This document shows positions 43,501 through 58,378 of a stretch of DNA of 64,000 nt, one piece after another. Numbering within the stretch: position 1 is the stretch's first letter; each line of letters begins with the position of its first letter. Both the position numbers and the translations under genes were made by a program. The DNA is taken from NCBI GenBank assembly GCA_003665825.1, contig QPFY01000004.1:1-64000 (forward strand), read 5' to 3'. The notes beneath the pieces are model-generated. The model ran no database searches, had not been told where the DNA came from, and saw nothing but the letters and a program-made list of their open reading frames with translations. The DNA comes from Microbotryum silenes-acaulis. Taxonomy: Eukaryota > Basidiomycota > Microbotryomycetes > Microbotryales > Microbotryaceae.

Positions 43501-44572
43501 TCTTGGTGAACGAAAGGCATGGCTGGAACATCGCTGACGTTAACAGATTCAGGGTGTTGGGCGCATTGGTGTCGCCAAACTGCATGACCCGCGACGTGTA
43601 CGTGCCCGTGACCGTGGCAAAGCCGGTGCGATCGACGTGCTCGGGTATGACCCGCACCTGCTCAAAGGCTGCGGCCACATCGAACTTGGACCGGTAACGC
43701 GAGCGGGCGACTTCATAGCGCACACTGGTCATGTCGGGGATGGGCGAGAATCGCTTCGCGGTGTTGCTGTTGCGAGCCCGGAGGTCGATGACGAAACGAG
43801 CGGTCTGCGAGTTCTTTTTCGGAATGGCAAAGACCGGGGCTGCCGAATCGATCGGACCCGAAACCCAGAAGCGACCGCGAGTGTACTTAGCTGAGTGCTC
43901 CGCCCATTGGCTTCGATATTTGTCGGCGAGGGGGTACACCTTGGGCTTGACCTTCTCGTTTGGGTCGATCAGAGGGATTTTGTGATTTACGGGTCGGTAC
44001 GGCGGGAGTCGGTCCATGGGGAGCGAATCTACGAACACATCAGAGTATTTCTCGAGTAAGGCAGCTAATCGTGTTCGTGCTTCGGACTCGGACAAATCCT
44101 CGAGCGCCGGGTCATCGACGACATCCAGCAGTGGGTTGTGCGGCTCGAGGCCAATAATCTCGTCGTCGGGAAGCAACCCCGGGTGATTGTAACCGATGGC
44201 GGAACCGGCAAAGATGGGCGCCACAGTGACTGCGCGATCCCACTCATGAGTGCCCAGGGCGACGGGTTGCGAAGGGCCTGGGTGCGCGACCGTGAAGGCG
44301 CCCCAGCCAACGAGCATGCCTGTATCCTTAAGAAAGGGCAGCCCCAAGATGGCATCGTACCCAGTCACCTGGAAGATAAAGAACGCTCGCGAACCGAGGT
44401 TGAGGGCGCCCGACAGAAAAGGGGCGGTGGCGAACACAGCACATCGGTCGGCCGTATCTTTGGTGCCGAGGCGCAAGTGCAACGGCGCCGTCAACCGGGC
44501 CGTTGCGAAGCTCGGGTCGGCTCGCACCACCTCCTGGTCCACCAAGTCAATCTCTGACCCAGAATCGATCAA
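40505..44572 (-). CDS. Gypsy-2 chromovirus pol, protease to chromodomain
   Basis: Open frame of 1,355 codons beginning at the protease (IDSGSEIDLVDQE) and reading without a break through the region where gypsy-1 carries the A LTR (PGPSQPVALGTHEWDR). RT with FDVAAAF and FFDDVHVHS, RNase H (FTDASRVGIGA), the duplicated HEFT(T/M)PGESL spacer, an HHCC/DD35E integrase and a chromodomain (ERIVRDRR, TWMSEQSL). Clearly a diverged subfamily of gypsy-1, with scattered substitutions across both pol and LTR. The first codons are out of frame with upstream gag-protease because of a small deletion near 44600, so the frame as read has no natural start. Confidence 0.93.
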   Translation of the reverse strand: MIDSGSEIDLVDQEVVRADPSFATARLTAPLHLRLGTKDTADRCAVFATAPFLSGALNLGSRAFFIFQVTGYDAILGLPFLKDTGMLVGWGAFTVAHPGPSQPVALGTHEWDRAVTVAPIFAGSAIGYNHPGLLPDDEIIGLEPHNPLLDVVDDPALEDLSESEARTRLAALLEKYSDVFVDSLPMDRLPPYRPVNHKIPLIDPNEKVKPKVYPLADKYRSQWAEHSAKYTRGRFWVSGPIDSAAPVFAIPKKNSQTARFVIDLRARNSNTAKRFSPIPDMTSVRYEVARSRYRSKFDVAAAFEQVRVIPEHVDRTGFATVTGTYTSRVMQFGDTNAPNTLNLLTSAMFQPCLSFTKIFFDDVHVHSDTRRAHLRHIEILLMTLRHYQFYLGSNKSEWFSKSLDSLGAIISDNGIEVDPAKWERIRQWPIPCNKCDIQRFLGTVNWMRDHLSHLSTILEPITALLAQSTSWRWNDREQQAFNTVKSLVPATLRPIDGAKVTSGEHKIYLFTDASRVGIGACLASGPTRSQAVPTRFFSAKFNGAQLNYHVTDKEFLAIVSACRAFEQHLIGYPFVIVTDHQALRTIKTQKLRQTPRHIRMCLELSRFNFEFEFIAGRNNSLADSLSRLWEVKEGSYEDQVRENELEDMFFDGERHGFTTPGESLPEERPYTSPSPDRLPPVDFALGPQRDDCEAGSPGYYALKEELQDKDVNGRDLGNLFLKEECHEFTMPGESLLEERPYTSPSHDRLPAVDCAFGPWGHGYNSGSPGSHRLAENIMDAVDLSTGPLPPPIAVNRVHAIAAAPANDPPIPVDADADELDLLGVATDEVNEAPVVHRPPDPLPQPFLDTIIRAYANDSQAQVIITDPISWPMFRVTEEGRILRVHPDESLSLFVPRGLATGVVDSDKVPSLRELVLSEIHRSVGHAGHRITLAAIRHLYWWSSMSADCAEFCRSCEDCARGKASTQVPYGRLHPMPIPSGPWEQVAIDFMTGLPPVEFEGMMVAQIMVVTDTWGKMVHLIPLPADADSELVAEKYYATIFRLHGTPSAIVSDRDPKFTSQFWQALQAKVGAVLRMSTAAHPETDGSSENRIKMVTQTLRIMVSSNHEAWASRLVEAEFALNSSVAVSTSLSAFEATYGYLPRRWPTDSWSVSAVPRAEAFARTRQLRNLDVTDAIIGARLDQSYQANKHRRPDDPAFRTGSYVYLSTKNLAVPEGMKSKLLPRYIGPFRIRAAIPATSSYDLELPPAMSRVHNRFHARLLRPYIENDAERFPGRDPAVLFVEDVADAADNSAIPERIVRDRRNARGARSFLVRWVGRNDTDDTWMSEQSLRLDHPSVLDAYFARLDRSNRRLAAR

Positions 44573-46133
44573 ACAACGCAGGACCCTCCCAGAAGGCAGC
44601 GTCCAAGCGATGACGTTGCGGGCTCGACAGGTCGGTCGGGTTCGTCAATGTCGAGCAGGGGTGCGGCGGACGCCAAGAGAGACACACCCGACGGCACAGG
44701 AATCTGGAAAGAGCTCACCGAAGCAGTCCTTTCCGCCTTGCGAGACGACACCACTTCCGGCCCCCAATAACGACGCAAGCGCGACTCGGCATCAGCGTAA
44801 GACAAGACATCTTCCACCGCGTCAAGCGCGGAGTCAGTCAGGCTGTCATCGAAACGAAGTGAGTCTGCATCATTTGCCGAGGCGGTCGGCTGTGAACTAC
44901 TCGATGTAACCTCAACTTCCAGCGAAGAAGAAGCGACATCTTTCACTCGTCCAACAGGGTCTGCGGAGGGCCAAAAAGGGTGCGTCACTGAGGCGGAATC
45001 GGAACTCAACGGTCGAGTCTGATCAGGCTCAAGTGGAAGGGAAGATCTCACCTGGGGGTCCTCGGCACCTTCTGAGCCCGAAGACCATTCCTCCTCGTTG
45101 AAGTTGGCCACGGCAATCGCGGATAGCTGGACGACTGCGGGAGATTGACGCTCGGAGGTACAGTGCTGTGAAAAGTGACCGCCTTGGCCACAATTGAAAC
45201 AGGCCATACTTGTAGGTACTCCTCCTGGTGCGGGCGAGAACCACGTTGGTCAATCCTTCCACAAATGCGACTGTTGCCATTTGGTGGCGCGGTCGACCCA
45301 TCGAGCTCGGCGGATCTGCGAGCGCTGGTCGTTGTTTGTTGTGGGTGGGGTGGGGCGTGGAGCATGCGAAATCGCTCCAAAGGTCGCGGTGCGAGTCGAA
45401 GGGGTGGCAGCCGGCGTCGGTGTCGAAATCTCGTCGGCGATGGCGGCCCATTCGGTGATTTCGTCGAGGGACGGGACCGTCCGACCGAACCTCCCTGTGA
45501 TCACTAAGGAGTTGTCACGATGTTCGCGTAACATACCTGCGCGGACTTCACGCTTGGCCACGTCGTTCAAGGATTGGTAGAATGCCGTGGCGAGCTGAAG
45601 TGCCGAGAGACCGAAGCTCGGGTTGTCGTGCATGAACGTGCGGTAGCGCCCGCGCCATTCGCCGACATGGTCGTACACCCGAGACGAAGATTGGTGGCAC
45701 CCATAGAATTCTTCGGCCACCCGGTCGGCGAACCCAGGGTCCGGCCAACGACGTCCCACTGCCGTCATGAGCGACGTCCAGCAGTGAGGGCGCCTGTCCC
45801 GGATCGCGTCCCTCAACTCGTCGACGGCCCAATCGTGAGGGGACTGGCGGCGCTGGCGAGACGTCGAACGAGCGAATAGGGTGGCCACGAGCTGGACGAC
45901 GCGGTCGGTGGTGAACAGTTCGTCGATTGCGATGTCGCACAAAAGTGAGAGGTACGAGTTCCCGAATGCAGTGAAAGTCACCAACCTTTCCGGGTGATCC
46001 CCGGTCCATAACCCTTCCCGGTCGGGCAATGTCCCTCTCCAACGAGAGCTAATCACCGCCGGGGAAGGGCCATCCCTGATTTCACTGTGAGATTCCCCCC
46101 CAGGGGCACGAGCAAGGGGGTCAGCGGTAGTGT
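44569..46133 (-). pseudogene. Gypsy-2 gag and protease N-terminus, broken
   Basis: Gag is open from the leader (ADPLARAPGG, SSRWRGTLPDREG near 46055) to a TGA at about 45250, just before the nucleocapsid knuckle CFNCGQGGHFSQHC (near 45195). The frame continues to about 44569 but loses phase with the protease: the codons for IAWTLPSGR have shifted. Beyond 46133 a B LTR replaces the expected 5' LTR, so the element is 5'-truncated. Confidence 0.85.
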
Positions 46134-46134
46134 T

Positions 46135-46380
46135 TGTGAGGAATCCACTCTCCGCTCGGGTCAGGACTTAGGCGCGCGGAGCGAGCCGGGCACATCGGCC
46201 CAGGACTTGGGCGCGCAGAGCGAGCCTGGGACTTAGGCGCGCGCAGCGAGCCTGGCACATTGGCTCAGCCCCGAGGCTCCCTGGCCGAGGACTTGGGGCG
46301 CGCGGCTCCCTTACTGTTAGCTTCCTATTCATCACTCTTGGCTATAACTACATCGCTGATGTAGTAGAGTTGATCGAATA
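46135..46380 (+). repeat. Copia-B LTR with PBS stub
   Basis: TGTGAGGAATCC...GATCGAATA, followed by 14 bases of primer-binding site (46381-46394) and then, inverted, 37 bp of the same LTR end (46395-46431). It lies between gypsy-2 leader and copia-C. Confidence 0.85.
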
Positions 46381-46431
46381 GGTTATAAGCCCACTATTCG
46401 ATCAACTCTACTATGTCAGCGATGTAGTTAT

Positions 46432-51311
<4,880 letters not shown>

Positions 51312-51863
51312 ACCATCCGTGTACGCCCCGTCGAGCCGAGACATAAGCGCGGGCCAGTGGTGGGTGTTCGGGCGGTCCACCTGTCGCACTCGATCCACCG
51401 CGGGGATAGGGCAGTCGTTGAGATCGCCCGCGATGACCCGAATGTGAGAGGAGACGGTCGCCCGAAAGTGAAGGGAGGTGAAGAAGAGGAGGCGCTCGGC
51501 GGGTTGAACCGGAGCGTAGATATTGTTGAGTTTGACGACGTCCGTCGAACCCCGCACATCGAAGGTGGTCACGAGTAAGCGCCCGCCAAGAGACTGACGC
51601 GTGCGACGATGACCACCGAGAAGAGGAGAAGAGCTTGGAATCAAAGTGAGGCAGTGTTGAGAAAAGTAGGCCTCGCCCTGGTGGGACTGGGCGTACTCGT
51701 GGCGTATGTGAGATTGTCGTGATTTAGGAACATTGTGTTCCTGGAGAAGGATAGCAGAAGGGGGAGGTGTGAGCGAAGTGAAATACGAAAGAAGCAGACG
51801 ACGTCGTTCAGGGGTATTGAAGCCCCTGTTGACGTTCCAGGTCATGATGATGAACTCAATCAT
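51312..51863 (-). pseudogene. LINE ORF2, N-terminal endonuclease only
   Basis: Begins ATG at 51863 and reads as an APE-type endonuclease (exonuclease-endonuclease-phosphatase fold): MTWNVNRG, LLQEHN, NNIYAP and AGDLND are the expected motifs. It breaks at GAYTDG, where the copia-C LTR begins, so reverse transcriptase is missing and is not found elsewhere in the window. The ATG overlaps the upstream TAA as TAATG. Confidence 0.88.
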
Positions 51864-53833
51864 TACGATCGCGCCTTCGTTGCAGCAGCAGCTCCCTTGA
51901 TGGACAACATAGGTCCGAATGTGGGTGAGGGGAGCGGGTCCGCAGCAGTCGATTCGTTCCAGTCCGATGTGCGCGCGACGCTGGTGAGACGCTGGATACG
52001 CTCGGACCGGCGAAGACCCTGGGAACTTCCTTCGTCCACCTCCTGCTTGGGCTCGGGCTCGGGATCAAACACTGGACCTGGAGACGGCGAAGGCATCCAA
52101 CCGGTCACAGACGGGGTGCGGTCCAACTCGGTGATCTCATCGTATAGACCAGCATCCTGTTTGCGCTCGCGATCCGACACACGATTCATCCAGTCGTCGG
52201 GAAGGCCGTCCATATCAAGCTGATGGTGACTGGCCGATCAGGAGCGCGTCAGCTCAGGGGTATGCTCAGGAGTCGTCGAAACAATCTCAGGCACAGACCC
52301 CGTCTCGGCCGACTGTGATTCCCCTTCTTCCGCGTCACTCGTCTCCGTGTGTTCCCCCTGGTTCCCCTCCGCTCCGCGGTCCTGCAGATCCGACAGATCC
52401 GAAGGCTCCAGCGGCGGCACCTCCTGCTGTTGTTCCAGCTGTGCCTCGACTACGCTCATCGCGTCCTCGTCGTCCTCGAGGGCCTGAGCGGGCTCCTCCT
52501 GCGCCTCCTCGGCTACGTCGCCGGCCAGACTTGCAAATGGGTTTGCGGCGACGATGAAACCGCGAGGGGCGGATGCTGTGGGTGTAGAGCTTTGTGAACG
52601 AGTAGGGTAGACTCGTGGTGAGTTGTTAGTGTCCCTTGTGGGAGATGCGTTCTTCTTTGAACGCTTGGACGCGACAGGAGACATTGGGGGAGAGGGAGAG
52701 GCTACATCACCTCTGCGTTGTTTTTGGGGGGTCGAGGTTTGCTCGATGTTGCTTTGGGGCTCGGCCTGGGGCCTTTGGTTGTTGTTGTTTTTCTGGGAGG
52801 CCTGCTGACGCTGGACCGGCTTTTGAACGCAGTTGTCGGAGTGGCCTACAAAACCGCATCGGCGGCACGAGGCTTCGGCCTCGTAGTCGTGGCGAAGGGG
52901 CGTGAGTGTTGCGAGTCGTCCCCGAAGGTCGATCCTTGTCGGTAGAACCTGCCGAAGTTGAGCACCGTTGTTCTTGAACAGGTCGTCGTCGTCGAACTGG
53001 ACGATGGCCGCGTAGTTTCCTCGAGCGACGAGGTACGAGCCTTGAACGACCGTTAGAGGCTGCTGGAGTTGGAGCAAGTCGCACTTGTGGCCGTCCCCGG
53101 TAAGCTTGGCGACGACGCCTTGCAGTTTGTTCCAGAGGTCGTCGTTCGTGTATTCGGCCTCAGGACTGATAATGAAACGCAGTTCGACGACGTTTTTGAC
53201 AAACGCCAAGCGCTTGCGGACTTGGGCAAAGGAGCATTTCCACTCGATCTTGGTCGCCGCTGCGCTAGCGCAGCGCACCACGAACTTGAACCGGGTGTTA
53301 CCGCTTTGGATGATCGATTCCGGTGCGACTCCATGGATGATTGGAGCGTATTTCTGGAGCTCGGGCGGGAGGACAACTCCTGCGGGCAGGTTAAAACACA
53401 ACGACGTGTCGGGCGACAGGGTACGGAGCACCTTCGAGTACAACTCGGACTTCTCGCGTTCGGTGGCCACGCCGGTGTGTTCGAACGTGATTTCCAGAAC
53501 GGCACCAGACGTGTCGGTAATTGGTTTCGTTGCATTGAGTGCGCTGAAGCGCAGGGAGGTGGCCCGGTCCTTGCCGAAGCCGAGTGCGTCTTTGAGCACA
53601 AGGATGCGGGTGCCCTGGCATGTGCCATCTTCGACACTGATCATCTTCAGGATTCTCGCGACATCCTCTTTCCTCTTCTTTTCTTCATCACGCTTTTCCT
53701 GATACAGCGCTAGGCCGGGGTTCGCTGGTCCCTCGGCGGCATCGGCTTCCGCCCCCGCGTCACCACGTGGTTGTCCCGTCGCTGCCGGCTCCGGAGGGCC
53801 GCGGCCCGGATCAGGCGGTGCCTGGTCGGACAT
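51863..53833 (-). pseudogene. LINE ORF1 with one in-frame TGA
   Basis: From ATG 53833 (MSDQAPPDPGRG) the frame runs 531 codons to a TGA at 52238-52240, then continues in the same phase for about 124 more codons (MDGLPDDW segment) to TAA at 51863-51865. Visible features: a charged N-terminus, a folded middle region, a degenerate CCHC-like knuckle (CRRCGFVGHSDNC, CX2CX4HX3C) and a Gln/Glu/Pro-rich tail. As in other LINEs, ORF1 is expected to be the RNA-binding protein. The TGA may be a nonsense mutation of a 656-codon ORF1, or the short second frame may be a separate product; the shared phase favours the first. Confidence 0.8.
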
Positions 53834-53909
53834 CGGGTCGATAGCTGGTGTAGCAGTTGATGTATTCGATATATTGACGTTTGCAGAGGTAGGGTAGTGC
53901 GATTGGGAT
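53834..53909 (-). other. LINE 5' leader
   Basis: 76 bp between the ORF1 ATG and the gypsy LTR fragment. No motif recognised. Confidence 0.5.
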
Positions 53910-54442
53910 GAAGTCCTCCCCGAGGTTGTGTGCAGGTAGCGATGACTTGACCCAATGGCGGATTCGTTTCAAGCATCGCGGGCGTCGTGGTGTAGCCGTT
54001 TGGCGCGTGGGCGCGCACCCGCTGGTTGCAGGTTCGATGCGTTGCGAGCGCAATCTTCTTTCGATTTGTTTTATCTTTTTTGCTAGCTGAGGCGCGGCCT
54101 CAGGGTTTTTACCGGTGCTCCCGCGAGCAATCCTTTTTACCCCTGAGGCGACCTCTTGGAGTAGTTTGATTTGGCTGAGTTCCCTCGGCGCCTGGGCAGT
54201 CCCTCCCTTCGGTTTCGACACCTTCCGCCGGAGCCTGGTCCGCTCATCATCTTATTGGCCCCCCCCCCTCTCCTTGCCGATCGTTGGAATAAAGTCCGTT
54301 ATACTTGACTTCCCGCGAGCTTTTCGGTCGACACCCCTCTTCGATCGCTCCCTCGCCGACTGCCGCCACCACAGCCGATACTCCTCGACACCCCCGTCCT
54401 TCGTCGTGTAGACGACGTCATCCTCGCCGACGTCGCCTGTCA
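53910..54442 (+). repeat. Gypsy-2 type LTR, first ~38 bp missing
   Basis: 533 bp matching 37008-37540, ending GTCGCCTGTCA. Its start is replaced by the LINE 5' end, suggesting that the LINE inserted into this LTR. Its right end abuts copia-B pol at GCTTA. Confidence 0.9.
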
Positions 54443-57400
54443 GCTTACCCTTCACCGCTGCCTCGGCCATCTTGCCCCATCCTCTATACAGAAGATGATT
54501 GCTGCAGGTTTGCTGGACGGGTTTGGGGCCGGGTACAGTGACAAAGACGTAGAGGAGTTTGTTTGCAATGCTTGCCTTGGTTCCAAAGGCCACCGTCTTC
54601 CTTTTCCCGACTCTGAGTCGCATTCCCCCGAGAGACTTGGCCTCGTGCACAGCGATGTCCTTTCGTTCCCCACTCCGTCCTTGACCGGGAAGCGCTACCT
54701 TGTCACATTTCTTGACGACCACTCTCGCAAACTCTGGGCATACGCGATTGATCACAAAAGCGACGTCTTCCCGACCTTCCAGACTTGGCTCGCCGAAGTG
54801 GAGTTAGAAACGAACGCGCGTTTAAAAATCCTTCGCACCGACAACGGCGGGGAGTACCGATCGAACGCATTCACGGAGTTCTGCAAGTCCAGGGGCATTC
54901 GTCGTCAATATTCTATCCCCTACACACCTCAGCAAAACGGTCGTGCCGAACGTGTCAATCTCTCCATTGTCGAGGGCGAGGACGCCCTCCTTGCTGACTC
55001 ACATCTGCCGGCCACCTTTTGGGATGAAGCGGCTGCGTACTTCGTTTATTGCAAAAACAGGTGCTCACACTCAGCTTTGGCCAAACAGACTCCAGAATCC
55101 GTTTGGAACGGCCAACTCACCACCGCCACCGCCCTCCACCCGTTCGGCTGCGCGGCCTGGCTCACGGTCGCGCCGGACCTTCGCAGCAAGCTCAACCCCA
55201 AGGCCGCGCGCGTGATCTTCACCGGTTACGACCTCGCCTCCAAGGCTTTCCGTTTCTTCGACCATTCTACCAACAAGATTGTGATTGGCCGAAATGCCAC
55301 CTTCCTCGACGACGACTTCCCCGGCCTCCCAATCAACACGCCCGTCGATGTGGACAACACCGAACGCCAGTTCGTCATTCCCGCCGACACGCCCGCCCCC
55401 GCCGTCAAGACGAGGACCCCACTAGTAAGGTTGGCGCACATGGACGTCTCATCCTCTCTTGATGATTCTGCCATGAGCGCCGTTGATGTGGCCCCAGGGT
55501 ACACTGGCGGATCCTTACTTAATTCTACAGATATCAGCCCCTCGCCGTCCCCGTCGCTTGCCCCGCTTTCGTCGCCCGCCACGTCCTCGGCCGGAGGACC
55601 GTCCCTCGATGACTCGGACGACCCGCTTGACCTCCTCAACTCCAACACCGCGGTTCGCCTCAACCTGATGAACGTACATCGATCCGACGACGACACCCTG
55701 GTGACGCCCGCACCCGCCATTGCCCCCGCTGAACAGCCCTCCGATGACGACTCCCCCGATGAGATCGATTTCCTCTCTCGTCACCACCGCGCCTTCATCG
55801 CCACAGACGACGACGACCCCACCCTCGACGCCATCGAGCCCGTCAAGTCGATTACTAGCGATCCTCAGACCTGGCGCGAAGCCATGTCCAGCGACGAGCA
55901 CGACATCTGGGCTCAGGCTGCCGCCGCCGAGTTCACCGCCATGCGCGACGACTTCAAGGTGTTCACCATCGAACCTCGATCCTCGGTACCACCGGGCGCC
56001 ACTATCGTCACCTCCAAATTCGTCTGGAAGACCAAACGCGACGCGCGTGGCGAAGTCACGGGGCACAAGGCACGTCTCGTAGCGCAAGGTAACCGACAAC
56101 GCGACGGCATCGACTTCTCGGAGACTTTCGCACCCGTCGCCCGTTTCTCCTCCATTCGCTGCCAACGGTTACCACGTTCATCAGGCCGACATCGACAAGG
56201 CTTACCTCCACGGCGAGCTCGATCACGATATCTGGATGACGACGCCACGGGGTTTCGACTTCCCGAGCGATAAGGTTCTCCGCCTGCGGCGCTCAATCTA
56301 CGGTCTCAAGCAGGCCGGTCGCATCTGGAATCGACACATTGACACATCACTCAGGAGTCTCGGGTACAAGGCAACGGGCACTGATCACTGCATTTACTCT
56401 CACATTGATGATCAGCAACGGCCCCATTATATCGCCTTGTATGTCGACGATCTCCTCATTGTCAGCCCCGCCCTCGACGAGATCGAACGCGTCATCTCCG
56501 GCCTTGAACAGCGATACGGCGTCAAACGACTCGGCCCCGCGGAATACATCCTCGGCATCCAAATCCGCCGCCTGGACGACGGCTCCATTGCCCTATCCCA
56601 GGAACGCTACATCATGGACGTGCTCGCCCGGTTTCACTTCGACACCACGACACGCGGCGCTACGGTACCAATGACGCCCGGCCTCTCGCTCACGGCAGTT
56701 CCGGGTCAGGGAACGGAGCGCATTCGACCGTGGTACCTACAAGCCATTGGCTCACTCCTGTACATTTCCCTTGGCACTCGACCCGACATTGCTTTCGCCG
56801 TCTCGTACTTGTCCCGGTTTGCCAACAACCCTGGCCGCCGTCATTGGATTGCCGTCAAACACGTCCTTCGCTACCTTCGCGCCACGTACCGCGATGAGCT
56901 ACTCTACGCCCGCGGTCCAGCCAAAGTTACGGGCGTGGTTGGTTATTCCGATGCAAACTGGGGTGCCTGCGTCGACACGTCCATCTCCACAATGGGCTTC
57001 GTCTTTTACTTGGCTGGCTCCGCCGTCTCTTGGTCATCGAAGCGTCAGACTCGGGTGGCGGATTCCACCACTGATGCCGAATACCTCGCCTTGTCGCACG
57101 CTGGTAAGGAAGCGATTTACCTTACGCAACTCCTCTCCGAGCTCCACGTTCGCCCGATTGATGCAGCTCACATCTTCACCGACAACGAGGCCGCGGCCGC
57201 CGCCGCTCACGACCCCGTTCGCACCTCCGGCACTCGACACATACGCCTCCGCAAGCATTTTGTCCGCGACATGGTCAATCGAGGCGATATCTCCCTTTCA
57301 CACGTTGGCACAGCGAACATGGTTGCGGACCTATTCACCAAAGCGCTGGGTCCCAAGATTTTTGGTATACATTGCTATGCTCTAGGCCTCCGGACGCAGC

Positions 57401-57447
57401 ACCCACGGCTCAAGTCTACCTCGCGTTCACGTGGGGGGGGGGTGTGA
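54443..57447 (+). pseudogene. Copia-B4 pol, 5'-truncated, RT frameshifted
   Basis: Starts in the integrase zinc finger ([10 protein letters not shown]) and is open to about 56160, then a 20-bp deletion shifts the frame; RT-RNase H is open again from about 56165 to a TGA at 57445-57447. Domains: integrase DDE ([17 protein letters not shown]), linker, RT (VDDLLIV), RNase H ([40 protein letters not shown]). The deletion removes codons for LLALAAA next to FSSIRC. The stop codon is formed by the first bases of the LTR. Confidence 0.93.
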
Positions 57448-57601
57448 GGAATCCACTCTCCGCTCGGGTCAGGACTTAGGCGCGCGGAGCGAGCCGGGCG
57501 CATCGGCTCAGGACTTAGGCGCGCGGCTCCCTTACTGTTAGCTTCCTATTCATCACTCTTGGCTATAACTACATCTCTGACGTAGTAGAGTTGATCGAAT
57601 A
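57443..57601 (+). repeat. Copia-B4 3' LTR, short form
   Basis: 159 bp, TGTGAGG...GAATA, with fewer U3 repeats than other B LTRs and one terminal block. The flank on the right is GCGCTGGCG, copia-A integrase sequence. Confidence 0.9.
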
Positions 57602-58180
<579 letters not shown>

Positions 58181-58378
58181 TATTCAATCAACTCTACTAC
58201 GTCAGCGATGTAGTTATAGCCAAGAGTGATGAATAGGAAGCTAACAGTAAAAGAGCCGCGCAAAGGGGAAATCCCGCGCGCCTAAGTTCTCAGCCGGAGA
58301 GCCTCAGGCCTGAGCCGATGGGCCAGGCTCGCCCCGCGCGCCTAAGTCCTGAGCCGAGCGGAGAGTGGATTCCTCACA
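58181..58378 (-). repeat. Copia-B5 3' LTR
   Basis: 198 bp from TATTCAATC to CCTCACA, one terminal block; followed by the C-run that forms the polypurine tract. Confidence 0.9.
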
